64,000 nt of DNA from Exiguobacterium sp. Helios (GTDB lineage Bacteria > Bacillota > Bacilli > Exiguobacteriales > Exiguobacteriaceae). The notes beneath the pieces are model-generated. The model was not told the origin of the DNA and made no database searches. It saw nothing but the letters and a program-made list of their open reading frames with translations. Location: contig NZ_CP053557.1 of NCBI RefSeq assembly GCF_014524545.1, forward strand, positions 2,443,501 through 2,507,500. The letters run 5' to 3'. This document shows, piece after piece, positions 1-7,337 of this stretch; within the stretch, counting starts at the first letter, position 1; the number at the start of each line of letters is the position of its first letter. The translations under genes were made by a program, and so were the position numbers.

Positions 1-194
1 TCTGCATGCGAGATGTATTGCGATTTCGTCTTACCGGGAATCATCTCGCTCCAAAACGTTTGGTACAGACCAAGCGCTTTCACACCGATAATTGGTTGAT
101 ACAGATAGTAGAGGGACTGATATGCTTCCCGGTCGACGACACCATTACTCATGATCAAGCAGAGATCGGTCCCTGACAATTCACGTTCCATCAT
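1..194 (-). CDS. dnaB: DnaB replication initiation/membrane attachment protein, N-terminal part (cut by window edge)
   Basis: Only the first 64 or so residues are inside the window, reading leftwards off the edge. They contain an LYQPIIG...ALGLYQTFW.E pattern, which is the hallmark N-terminal region of Gram-positive DnaB, the helicase co-loader that acts with DnaD and DnaI at oriC. The best start is the ATG at 194: an AGAAGGG box at 204-210 sits 9 nt upstream. The ATG at 203 directly abuts that box and is unlikely. The gene follows nrdR with a terminator hairpin between them, as in B. subtilis. It is distinct from the DnaB helicase of E. coli. Confidence 0.85.
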   Translation of the reverse strand, partial: MMERELSGTDLCLIMSNGVVDREAYQSLYYLYQPIIGVKALGLYQTFWSEMIPGKTKSQYISHA

Positions 195-218
195 TTGCTT
201 CATCCCTTCTTTCGTGAG

Positions 219-257
219 AAAAAGAGAGGGCGTTCTGAACAGTCAGACGACCTCTCC
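219..257 (-). terminator. Intrinsic terminator after nrdR
   Basis: On the minus strand a GAGAGG/CCTCTC stem with an inner CTGA/TCAG pairing is followed by TTTTTC. It lies between the nrdR stop and the dnaB start, so dnaB expression may depend on partial readthrough. Confidence 0.7.
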
Positions 258-261
258 TTCA

Positions 262-744
262 TTAGGTTTGATTTTCCCGTTCAGTGTCTTGATGACGTTC
301 CATCAATTCGGATAATTCCTGGAAAAAGACATTGATGTCTTTAAATTGCTTATAGACACTGGCAAACCGGACATACGCTACTTCATCGACAGAAGCGAGT
401 TCATTCAGCACGAGTCGTCCGACCTGTTCGCTCGGAATTTCATGTTGTGCCGTTGCTCGTAGTGTTTTTTCAACCCGGCTGACGACTGTTTCCAGTTGTT
501 CAATGGAAATCGGGCGTTTTTCACATGCTCGGACTAATCCACGCAAGATTTTGTCCCGATTGAATTCGTCACGTGTTCCATCTTTTTTGACGATGATGAG
601 AGGCGTTTGTTCTACCATCTCAAATGTCGTAAAGCGATAGCCACATGATTCACATTCCCGCCGTCTGCGAATCGAACCAAAATCTTGCACGGGTCTCGAA
701 TCTAATACTTTTGTCCCGTTATAGTTGCAGGCTGGACAACGCAT
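262..744 (-). CDS. nrdR: Transcriptional repressor NrdR
   Basis: 160 residues, the usual length. The N-terminal zinc ribbon has CPAC (residues 4-7) and CESCG (around 31-35) with the RRRRE DNA-contact segment; an ATP-cone (about residues 49-139) follows. NrdR senses ATP/dATP and represses ribonucleotide reductase operons through NrdR boxes. The ATG at 744 has GGAGG 5-6 nt upstream. It lies 13 bp behind the 122-residue gene, so the two are probably cotranscribed, and it precedes dnaB as in Bacillus. Confidence 0.96.
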   Translation of the reverse strand: MRCPACNYNGTKVLDSRPVQDFGSIRRRRECESCGYRFTTFEMVEQTPLIIVKKDGTRDEFNRDKILRGLVRACEKRPISIEQLETVVSRVEKTLRATAQHEIPSEQVGRLVLNELASVDEVAYVRFASVYKQFKDINVFFQELSELMERHQDTERENQT

Positions 745-757
745 GTCGTACCTCCAT

Positions 758-1126
758 TCACGTAATTTCTTTCGTACCGATCATTTTTAAACGATACGTC
801 GAATCAAGCTCCTGATAAATGGATTCAATCCATTTTTCAAGATCGGGACCAAGCAAACCGTCGCGGTGCAGGAACAAATCAACAGCCGTACGGCCGGATC
901 CCACCATGATGACAGTCGCCAGACCATCTAAGCCAGGTGCACTAAACGCAAGTTCTCCGCGCCCTTGATCGATCCGCTTAACTTTTCCCTGTTGTTTTGT
1001 TACTGTCGCTTCCACCCCCGTAAATAGCATCTCTACGGTCGCTGCATAGTAATGGGTCCGTAACTTTTCGTTTTTATGTGTATCTGACGTTTCCATTTGT
1101 TTTTGTAACCGTTCTTTCAGTCCCAT
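758..1126 (-). CDS. Uncharacterised 122-residue cytosolic protein upstream of nrdR
   Basis: I do not recognise a named family. It starts [12 protein letters not shown] with a short charged helix, has no signal peptide or membrane segment, and contains a central [19 protein letters not shown] stretch that looks like a compact alpha/beta domain. The ATG at 1126 is preceded by a GAGGGA-type ribosome binding site. The 13-bp gap to nrdR indicates an operon, but that alone does not imply a role in nucleotide metabolism. Similar proteins are usually labelled only as cytosolic protein. Confidence 0.7.
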   Translation of the reverse strand: MGLKERLQKQMETSDTHKNEKLRTHYYAATVEMLFTGVEATVTKQQGKVKRIDQGRGELAFSAPGLDGLATVIMVGSGRTAVDLFLHRDGLLGPDLEKWIESIYQELDSTYRLKMIGTKEIT

Positions 1127-1186
1127 TCCCTCATCACCCTTTTTCTGTTTTCTTCTACTATTAAGAATAACAGACGTCAGACATAT

Positions 1187-1216
1187 TAAAAAGCCCTCGC
1201 CATAAGACGAGGGCTT
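1187..1216 (-). terminator. Intrinsic terminator after speD
   Basis: GCCCTCG/CGAGGGC stem (1193-1199 with 1208-1214) followed on the minus strand by a run of T. Confidence 0.85.
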
Positions 1217-1233
1217 GTTGATTCGTGTTTTTG

Positions 1234-1620
1234 TCAGTTAACGTGCTGAACCTTAGCAGCCGGAACTTCAACAGGTCCCATACCACGTGGAATTTCGACA
1301 TTTTCACGGATTTTCGCATCGAGTCCGTCAGCGATATAATGCGCTGCGATGGCCGGATCGATTCGATCGCCACATGTAAATACATCAACAGATGCATAAC
1401 CATGCTCTGGGAAACTGTGAATCGTTAAATGCGATTCAGAAATAATAACGACGCCGCTGACGCCGTGTGGAGCAAACTTATGGAATGCGACTTCGCGTAC
1501 TTCCGCACCTGCTTGAAGTGCTGCATCAACAAAAAGTCGTTCTACAAATTCCATGTCGTTCAATTTTTCAGGATTACAATCCCAAAGTTCTGCAATAATG
1601 TGTCTTCCCATAGTATCCAT
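1234..1620 (-). CDS. speD: S-adenosylmethionine decarboxylase proenzyme
   Basis: About 128 residues, the size of the short prokaryotic class 1B enzyme. The [20 protein letters not shown] core holds the E-S-H self-cleavage site: the Ser becomes the pyruvoyl cofactor, and the His and Cys (DVFTCGD) are the expected processing and catalytic residues. It makes decarboxylated SAM, the aminopropyl donor for spermidine. An in-frame ATG exists further upstream, but the start at 1620 (MDTMGRHII) has the GGGGGG ribosome binding site immediately 5'. The gene is transcribed alone from its own promoter with an unusually long folded leader and ends in a terminator. Confidence 0.95.
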   Translation of the reverse strand: MDTMGRHIIAELWDCNPEKLNDMEFVERLFVDAALQAGAEVREVAFHKFAPHGVSGVVIISESHLTIHSFPEHGYASVDVFTCGDRIDPAIAAHYIADGLDAKIRENVEIPRGMGPVEVPAAKVQHVN

Positions 1621-1764
1621 TTGTGGATCCCCCCTACATTCAATGGTCTTCAAAGTAGTTGATCACTTACTTTGCGCCTGAGTCGTTCGCACCCACGGGG
1701 GAAAGTTAGTCCAGAGAGGTCCTAACCCTTTAAGCTGCGATTGCCAGACCGATTGAAGTTCACG
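1621..1764 (-). promoter_or_regulatory. Structured speD 5' leader, putative cis-regulatory RNA
   Basis: The RNA from the promoter at 1771-1799 to the speD ATG is about 144 nt. It can form several helices: GTTAG..CC/GG..CTAAC around 1704-1727, a perfect 7-bp CAAAGTA/TACTTTG hairpin (1651-1657 with 1668-1674), and a GCG/CGC pairing near 1675-1692. A UCCCCC segment (1697-1702) is complementary to the GGGGGA ribosome binding site (1628-1633), so the leader could mask translation initiation. I do not recognise a named riboswitch class. The structure is inferred by eye, not folded computationally. Confidence 0.5.
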
Positions 1765-1770
1765 ATTTGA

Positions 1771-1799
1771 ATTATAGCGAGTATCAAAAAGATACACAA
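1771..1799 (-). promoter_or_regulatory. speD sigma-A promoter
   Basis: TTGTGT (-35, 1794-1799) and a perfect TATAAT (-10, 1771-1776) on the minus strand with a 17-bp spacer. Confidence 0.85.
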
Positions 1800-1828
1800 G
1801 GATAAATTTCGAATTTTAATATATTTTC

Positions 1829-1868
1829 TCGAAGAAAACGCTCTACAGGTTGCTGTAGAGCGATTCTT
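1829..1868 (-). terminator. Intrinsic terminator after gapB
   Basis: Perfect 10-bp CGCTCTACAG/CTGTAGAGCG stem followed by TTTTCTTC on the minus strand. Confidence 0.85.
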
Positions 1869-1878
1869 CATTATTATT

Positions 1879-2922
1879 TTATTTTAACTCCAGTTGTTTT
1901 TGTTCGTTTCCGCTTGCCTCGATATGTGCACCAACCAGATGAACGAGATCGACGACACGACATGAGTATCCCCACTCATTGTCATACCAAGCGAGGACTT
2001 TGACCTGTCGTCCCCCCATGACCATCGTCGACAGACCGTCGACGACTGTTGACTTCTCTTCTCCGTTGAAGTCGATCGAAACGAGTGGTTCCATCGTCAG
2101 ACCGAGTATTCCGTCGAGCGCTCCGTCCGCTGCCTTCACGAATGCCTCATTGACTTCAGCGACTGTCGTATCGCGGCTGACTTCCACCACCAGATCGACC
2201 AGTGAGACGTTTGGTGTCGGAACACGGAGTGCCAGTCCGTTGAGTTTTCCTTCGAGGTGCGGTAAAACGAGTGAAATCGCTTTGGCTGCTCCGGTCGAAG
2301 TCGGAATGATCGATGATCCGCAAGCCCGTGCCCGTCGTAAATCCTTATGCGGATTATCGATATTATTTTGATCATTCGTAAAGGCATGAATCGTCGTCAC
2401 AAGACCCGATTCAATCCCGAACGCCCGGTCGATGACTTGAACGACAGGTGCGAGACAGTTCGTCGTGCACGAAGCGTTCGAGACGATCGCATCCGTCTCG
2501 TGATCATACATCTCGTCATTGACCCCCATGACGATCGTACGTAAATCCCCTTTGGCTGGCGCCGTGATGACGACTTTTTTAGCTCCGGCCGTCAAATGTT
2601 TTTCAGCACCTGTTTTTGAATTAAACTTCCCGGTTGCCTCAACGACGATATCGATGCCCAGTTGCCCCCACGGCAACTGTTCCGGGTCGCGCTCGCTGAC
2701 GATTTGAATTTGTCGTCCATTCACCATCAATGCCCCATCAATGATGTCGACTGGATAAGCAAATTTCCCGTGAACCGTGTCATATTTGATGAGATGTGCC
2801 AATGTTTCCACCGGATAACTTGCATTAATGGCGACAACCTCACTTTTCCCCTCAGCGATTAGACGCCGGAATACCATTCGACCAATTCGACCAAAACCGT
2901 TAACTGCCACCTTGACTCCCAT
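1879..2922 (-). CDS. gapB: Glyceraldehyde-3-phosphate dehydrogenase, gluconeogenic GapB type
   Basis: 347 residues from the ATG at 2922 (MGVKVAVNGFGRIG, with GGGGGATC upstream). In-frame codons further 5' run into the coaE terminator and are not coding. The Rossmann motif NGFGRIGR, the catalytic Cys in SNASCTTNC and the DPHKDLRRAR region (here NPHKDLRRARA) are intact. The sequence, including INASYPVETLAHLIKYDTVHG, matches the GapB rather than the GapA branch. GapB runs in the gluconeogenic direction and prefers NADP(H). Its place between speD and coaE is the Bacillus arrangement. A consensus cre box covers its promoter. Confidence 0.95.
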   Translation of the reverse strand: MGVKVAVNGFGRIGRMVFRRLIAEGKSEVVAINASYPVETLAHLIKYDTVHGKFAYPVDIIDGALMVNGRQIQIVSERDPEQLPWGQLGIDIVVEATGKFNSKTGAEKHLTAGAKKVVITAPAKGDLRTIVMGVNDEMYDHETDAIVSNASCTTNCLAPVVQVIDRAFGIESGLVTTIHAFTNDQNNIDNPHKDLRRARACGSSIIPTSTGAAKAISLVLPHLEGKLNGLALRVPTPNVSLVDLVVEVSRDTTVAEVNEAFVKAADGALDGILGLTMEPLVSIDFNGEEKSTVVDGLSTMVMGGRQVKVLAWYDNEWGYSCRVVDLVHLVGAHIEASGNEQKQLELK

Positions 2923-2971
2923 TTTCGGATCCCCCTTCAATGTGACGGATGATGCTCCGTTTACAGATAGA

Positions 2972-3000
2972 ACTATATCATGAAATGTAAGCGATTTCAT
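2972..3000 (-). promoter_or_regulatory. gapB promoter overlapped by a consensus cre (CcpA) site
   Basis: Minus-strand ATGAAA (-35, 2995-3000) and TATAGT (-10, 2972-2977) with a 17-bp spacer. The 14-mer at 2986-2999, TGAAATCGCTTACA, fits the cre consensus TGWAANCGNTNWCA at every position and also fits when read on the other strand. CcpA bound here would cover the -35 region and spacer, predicting repression on preferred sugars. Confidence 0.75.
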
Positions 3001-3010
3001 TACGTAATCT

Positions 3011-3045
3011 AAAAAAAGTGAGAGAAGTTGGTAACTTTCTCCCAC
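3011..3045 (-). terminator. Intrinsic terminator after coaE
   Basis: Minus-strand hairpin GTGGGAGAAAGTT/AACTTCTCTCAC (one bulge or mismatch) followed by TTTTTTT. A second hairpin, GAAAACCG/CGGTTTTC, lies at about 3075-3098 just past the stop codon. Confidence 0.85.
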
Positions 3046-3098
3046 TTTGATTACGAAAACACTTTTCCAGGCAGAAAACCGATCTAAACGGTTTTCCT

Positions 3099-3686
3099 TT
3101 ATGCGGAACGAATCGTTTTTAGCCAGTCATCGATTTGCCGGTATAATGCTTCTCGTGTACTTTCATTAGTCAGAACGTAGTCTGCCAAACGTTTTTTCTG
3201 CTCGATATCGAGTTGCGCATCCATTCTGGCTTGCGCCTCTTCTGCTGTTAGATGATTCCGCTCCATCAAACGTTGCTTTTGTAATTTAGCAGGGCAATAG
3301 ACCACTACGACTTGATCGACAAGTTGTTTCCAGTCTCCTTCTAGCAGTAATGGAATATCAAAAACGATGATGGATTGTCCGGCCTGTTCGTTTTGAGACG
3401 CCATTTCTAACATCTGTTGCCGAATTTTCGGATGCATCAGTTCATTCAGGATGATCCGCTTTTCATTATCGTGAAAAATGATATCCCCGAGTTTTGAACG
3501 AACGAGTTCCCCTTCTGAAAAGGCTGTCGGAAAAGCGGCTTTGACTTCCTCATAAGCCAACCCGCCCGGTTCGATGACTTGACGGGCGACAAGATCCGCA
3601 TCGATGACGACGACACCCTGTTGTTGTAGATAGGCAGAGACCGTACTTTTTCCGGTTGCAATTCCTCCGGTCAGTCCGATTCTCAT
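3099..3686 (-). CDS. coaE: Dephospho-CoA kinase
   Basis: About 195 residues. It starts MRIGLTGGIATGKST with the P-loop, and has DADLVARQVIEPG and a C-terminal LADYVLTN segment typical of CoaE. It phosphorylates the 3' hydroxyl of dephospho-CoA, the last step of CoA synthesis. The ATG at 3684-3686 overlaps the fpg stop as ATGA, so translation is probably coupled. Longer in-frame starts lie inside fpg and lack a ribosome binding site. The terminator after it closes the polA-fpg-coaE transcript. Confidence 0.95.
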   Translation of the reverse strand: MRIGLTGGIATGKSTVSAYLQQQGVVVIDADLVARQVIEPGGLAYEEVKAAFPTAFSEGELVRSKLGDIIFHDNEKRIILNELMHPKIRQQMLEMASQNEQAGQSIIVFDIPLLLEGDWKQLVDQVVVVYCPAKLQKQRLMERNHLTAEEAQARMDAQLDIEQKKRLADYVLTNESTREALYRQIDDWLKTIRSA

Positions 3687-4513
3687 AAAGCCACCTGTTG
3701 GCATGTCGGACAGAAGTGCGTCCCTCGTCCACCTACTTTGATTTTCTCGATTGCTGTCCCGCACCTCGGACAAGGTGAACCGGTTTGTCCGTACACAGCA
3801 AGCTGTAATTGGAATTCACCTTTTCCGGTCGGAGACACATAACTCCGAATCGTGCTCCCGCCGCCTTCAACGGCTTTCCCTAACACATCCACACCGGCAA
3901 CATGAATCCGTGAGATGTCATCTAACGTCAAAGCCCCTGATTTCGTTAACGGATGGACCCGGGCAGCAAACAACGTCTCATCGACATAAATGTTCCCCAG
4001 TCCTAAAAAAATCGATTGATCGAGTAGCGCGGTTTTAATCGGGCTCCGCTTTTTCCGGATCAGGTTTTCAGCCAGGACTTCTGCCGTAAACGTCGGATCA
4101 AACGGTTCCCGTTCGAGTTGGGCCAGTGGCGGGACCGACATCGCGGTCTCTTTCTCGCGCAGCTCCATCGTGCCGAATTTCCGGACATCGTTGTAATGCA
4201 GTTCCGAACCGTCTGTAAAGCGGAAGATGACATGTGTATGCTTATCCTTCTCAATCGCCTGCGGATAAGGGAAATACTTCCCTTCCATCCGCAAATGACT
4301 GACGAGATAAAATCTTTCAAACGTAAACAGTAAAAATTTCCCCCGACGCTCGACCCGTTCGATTCGCTCTTGCTTCAATGCATCAACGAACGGTGCGACT
4401 TCCATTCCCCGAATCATCTTCGGATGAAATACTTTGACGGAAGAAATCGTTTTTCCGGAGACCGTCCGTTCCAAGCTTCGTCTGACGGTCTCGACTTCAG
4501 GTAATTCAGGCAA
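3683..4513 (-). CDS. mutM: Formamidopyrimidine-DNA glycosylase
   Basis: 276 residues from a TTG start at 4513 (GGAGGAAG box, 4 nt spacing). That start places PELPEVE immediately after the initiator, as required because the exposed N-terminal Pro is the catalytic nucleophile; upstream codons would bury it. The C-terminal zinc finger CPRCG...CPTC and the H2TH segment ENLIRKKRSPIKTALLDQSIFLGLGNIYVDE are present. It excises 8-oxoguanine and formamidopyrimidines and nicks the abasic site. It sits between polA and coaE as in Bacillus. Confidence 0.96.
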   Translation of the reverse strand: MPELPEVETVRRSLERTVSGKTISSVKVFHPKMIRGMEVAPFVDALKQERIERVERRGKFLLFTFERFYLVSHLRMEGKYFPYPQAIEKDKHTHVIFRFTDGSELHYNDVRKFGTMELREKETAMSVPPLAQLEREPFDPTFTAEVLAENLIRKKRSPIKTALLDQSIFLGLGNIYVDETLFAARVHPLTKSGALTLDDISRIHVAGVDVLGKAVEGGGSTIRSYVSPTGKGEFQLQLAVYGQTGSPCPRCGTAIEKIKVGGRGTHFCPTCQQVAL

Positions 4514-4537
4514 CTTACTTCCTCCTCTGACCACTTC

Positions 4538-7135
4538 TTATTTGGTTTCGTACCATGAATGACCGGCATCACCATCAACACGTAATGGTACAGACAAGTG
4601 AACCGTCTGTTCCATCGCTTGTTTGACTAGCGTCTTGAGCGCATCCAGCTCTTCATCCGGCGCTTCAAAAATCAATTCATCGTGCACTTGCAGTAACAGA
4701 CGAGCCTGCAACGGAGATGCTTCCAGGGCGGCATGGACATCGAGCATGGCTTTTTTGATGATATCGGCTGCTGAACCTTGGATCGGCGTGTTAATCGCCG
4801 TCCGTTCCGCAAAACCGCGCAAATTAAAGTTTTTCGAATTGATGTCAGGAATATTCCGGCGGCGATTCATCAGCGTTTCGACAAAACCGTTCATCCGTGC
4901 TTTCTCAATCGCTGCATCCATGAACAACTTGATTTGCGGGAACAATTCGAAATAACGGTCGATGAAGTCTTGCGCCTCTTTACGTGAAATATTCAAGTTC
5001 TGCGACAAACCGTAATCACTGATTCCGTAAATGATTCCAAAGTTGACGGCTTTCGCCTGACGACGCATATTGCCTGTGACGTCATTCGGTGCGACACCAA
5101 AGACACTGCTCGCTGTCTGCGTGTGAATATCGGCATCATCCAAGAACGCTTGGACAAGTGTTTTGTCTTCCGACATATGAGCCATGACCCGCAATTCGAT
5201 TTGGGAATAGTCGGCGGCGTACAAGGACCAGCCTGATTCACTCGGCACAAACGCTTTTCGGATTTTTCGTCCTTCTTCGATCCGGACCGGAATGTTTTGT
5301 AAGTTCGGATTAACGGAGCTGAGACGTCCTGTCTGAGCAATCGTTTGAGCAAATCGGGTATGAATTTTTCCGTCTTCCTTGATGACCTTCTGTAAGCCTT
5401 CGACATACGTCGATTGCAGTTTTTGCAATTCGCGGTACAACATGATGTGGTCGATGACCGGATGTAGCGGACGAAGTTTTTCTAGTACGTCGGCCGCTGT
5501 TGAATAACCGGTCTTCGTTTTCTTGAAGGCAGGTAATTCAAGTTTTTCGAACAGGATGACGCCGAGCTGTTTCGGCGAATTGATATTGAACTCTTCCCCG
5601 ACTTCCCCGTAAATCAATTGTTCCAAATCGTGTAGACGTCCTCCCAAATCGGTTTGCATCTCCTGAAGTGTTGCCACGTCGACGCGAATTCCGGTCCATT
5701 CCATTTCAGCCAATACGCCGGATAATGGACGTTCCAGTGTCTCATATAACTCAAACTGTTGGTTTGCCTTCAGTTCTTCTTTGACTTTCGGGAATAACAG
5801 TTCAATCATGCGGGCTTTTTCCGCCAAGTAAGGATGCAACACCTCGTCTGCCGGAGTAAGACGTTTTGCGCCTTTTCCTAAGACAGACTCTTCATTCGGT
5901 GCCATCAGCATATAATGTCCGGCAATCGACGCCAGGGTCGTTCCTCCGCTCAAGTTTAATAAATAACCGGCGAGCAACAAGTCATCGAATGCCGTTAATT
6001 TCAGCCCGTGTTTACGTAAAGCGAACGCGACCTGCTTCGCATCGAGGCAAATTTTTTGATGTTCTGATTCAATCCAATCACGGAAGGCCGGATCATGGAC
6101 AAGTTCCAAGGACGCGACATAAATTTGATTCGGTGTCGCGATACCAAATCCAATGATCTCTTCTTCCATGTAATCTTCACGCAGTTGTTCAACGACCAAC
6201 ACAGCATCTGTAACATCTGTCGGGAAAGAAGTAATCGTTTGGACGTTTAACTGTTCTTTATCCGCTTCTTCAACGACGGGAGCAAACCGGTTCGTTAAGG
6301 ATTTAAAGCCAAGTGATTGGAACAATGAATACGGTACTTGTGTATCGACGTCACTGATCTGTAAGTCATCGAGTGTGACATCAAGCGGAACGTCCAGCTT
6401 GATTGTCGCGAGTTCTTTTGACAACCGTGCCAATTCTTCATTCGCGATGACTTTTTCTTTTTGTTTCCCTTTTAAGTCTTCGACATGTTCGTACAGACCT
6501 TCGACTGATCCATAAGCAGAAATCAATTTGACGGCTGTTTTTTCACCGATTCCCGGAACTCCTGGAATATTATCGGATTTATCGCCCATCAAACCTTTCA
6601 GATCAATCATCTGAATCGGCTTTAATCCGCCGTAAGTTTCAGCAAATAATTCTTCTGTCATACACAGAACGTCTGTGATACCACGCTTCGTAATCAACAC
6701 TTCGACCTGATCCGTCACGAGTTGAAGTAAATCCTTATCTCCCGTCACGATTCGGATGCGATCAGCCGGCATCGTTTGTGCCAATGTCCCAATCAAGTCA
6801 TCCGCTTCGTAGCGGTGAAGTTCCATCATTTGAATGCCTAACGCTTCACAGATGTCCCGGACAATCGGAAACTGTTCCCGGAGCTCTGAAGGCGTCTTTT
6901 CACGACTGCCTTTATATTCTTGGTACACGTCATGCCGGAACGTTTCGCTTGATGCATCAAATGCGACGAGCATGTGTGTCGGTTGTTCCTCTTCAAGTAA
7001 TTTCAACAACATCATCGTAAAACCGTAAGCTGCATTCGTATTGCGTCCTTGCGCATCCGTCATCGGTGGTAACGCAAAAAAAGCTCGATACGTCAGTGAA
7101 TTTCCATCAATCAATAAAAGTTTGTTTTCCATCAT
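4538..7135 (-). CDS. polA: DNA polymerase I
   Basis: 865 residues. The N-terminal 5'-3' exonuclease domain (about 1-290) has LLIDGNSLTYRAF, ADDLIGT, TGDKDLLQL and GDKSDNIPGVPGIGEKTA. The middle domain lacks the acidic metal ligands of a proofreading exonuclease, as in other Bacillales Pol I. The polymerase domain has motif A DYSQIELR, motif B RRQAKAVNFGIIYG and motif C VHDE. It fills gaps and removes primers in repair and lagging-strand maturation. Two adjacent ATGs (7135, 7132) could start it. It ends 24 bp before the fpg start and heads the polA-fpg-coaE operon. Confidence 0.98.
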   Translation of the reverse strand: MMENKLLLIDGNSLTYRAFFALPPMTDAQGRNTNAAYGFTMMLLKLLEEEQPTHMLVAFDASSETFRHDVYQEYKGSREKTPSELREQFPIVRDICEALGIQMMELHRYEADDLIGTLAQTMPADRIRIVTGDKDLLQLVTDQVEVLITKRGITDVLCMTEELFAETYGGLKPIQMIDLKGLMGDKSDNIPGVPGIGEKTAVKLISAYGSVEGLYEHVEDLKGKQKEKVIANEELARLSKELATIKLDVPLDVTLDDLQISDVDTQVPYSLFQSLGFKSLTNRFAPVVEEADKEQLNVQTITSFPTDVTDAVLVVEQLREDYMEEEIIGFGIATPNQIYVASLELVHDPAFRDWIESEHQKICLDAKQVAFALRKHGLKLTAFDDLLLAGYLLNLSGGTTLASIAGHYMLMAPNEESVLGKGAKRLTPADEVLHPYLAEKARMIELLFPKVKEELKANQQFELYETLERPLSGVLAEMEWTGIRVDVATLQEMQTDLGGRLHDLEQLIYGEVGEEFNINSPKQLGVILFEKLELPAFKKTKTGYSTAADVLEKLRPLHPVIDHIMLYRELQKLQSTYVEGLQKVIKEDGKIHTRFAQTIAQTGRLSSVNPNLQNIPVRIEEGRKIRKAFVPSESGWSLYAADYSQIELRVMAHMSEDKTLVQAFLDDADIHTQTASSVFGVAPNDVTGNMRRQAKAVNFGIIYGISDYGLSQNLNISRKEAQDFIDRYFELFPQIKLFMDAAIEKARMNGFVETLMNRRRNIPDINSKNFNLRGFAERTAINTPIQGSAADIIKKAMLDVHAALEASPLQARLLLQVHDELIFEAPDEELDALKTLVKQAMEQTVHLSVPLRVDGDAGHSWYETK

Positions 7136-7206
7136 CTACGCCCCTTTGGAAGATTTTCTGTTCTTATTGTATCACTCTACACACATTTGTTCGCTAAAAA
7201 AGCAGA

Positions 7207-7239
7207 CAAAAAAAGACGACCGGCTAAATAGCCAGTCGC
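7207..7239 (-). terminator. Intrinsic terminator after phoPR
   Basis: Minus-strand CGACTGGCT/AGCCGGTCG stem with an ATTT loop followed by TCTTTTTTTG. Confidence 0.85.
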
Positions 7240-7337
7240 CACTGCGTGTCCCGACATGGGAGCTGAACCAGTCGAGGCACAGATGATGAAGAAGGTACTT
7301 TAAGCATACGATTATTCTGTAAAGGAAATATGAACCC

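Noticed and set aside
1161-1428. ORFs over the speD 3' end (1161-1403 minus, 1225-1428 plus)
   Set aside because: They include the terminator and lie in shifted frames of the conserved speD gene.
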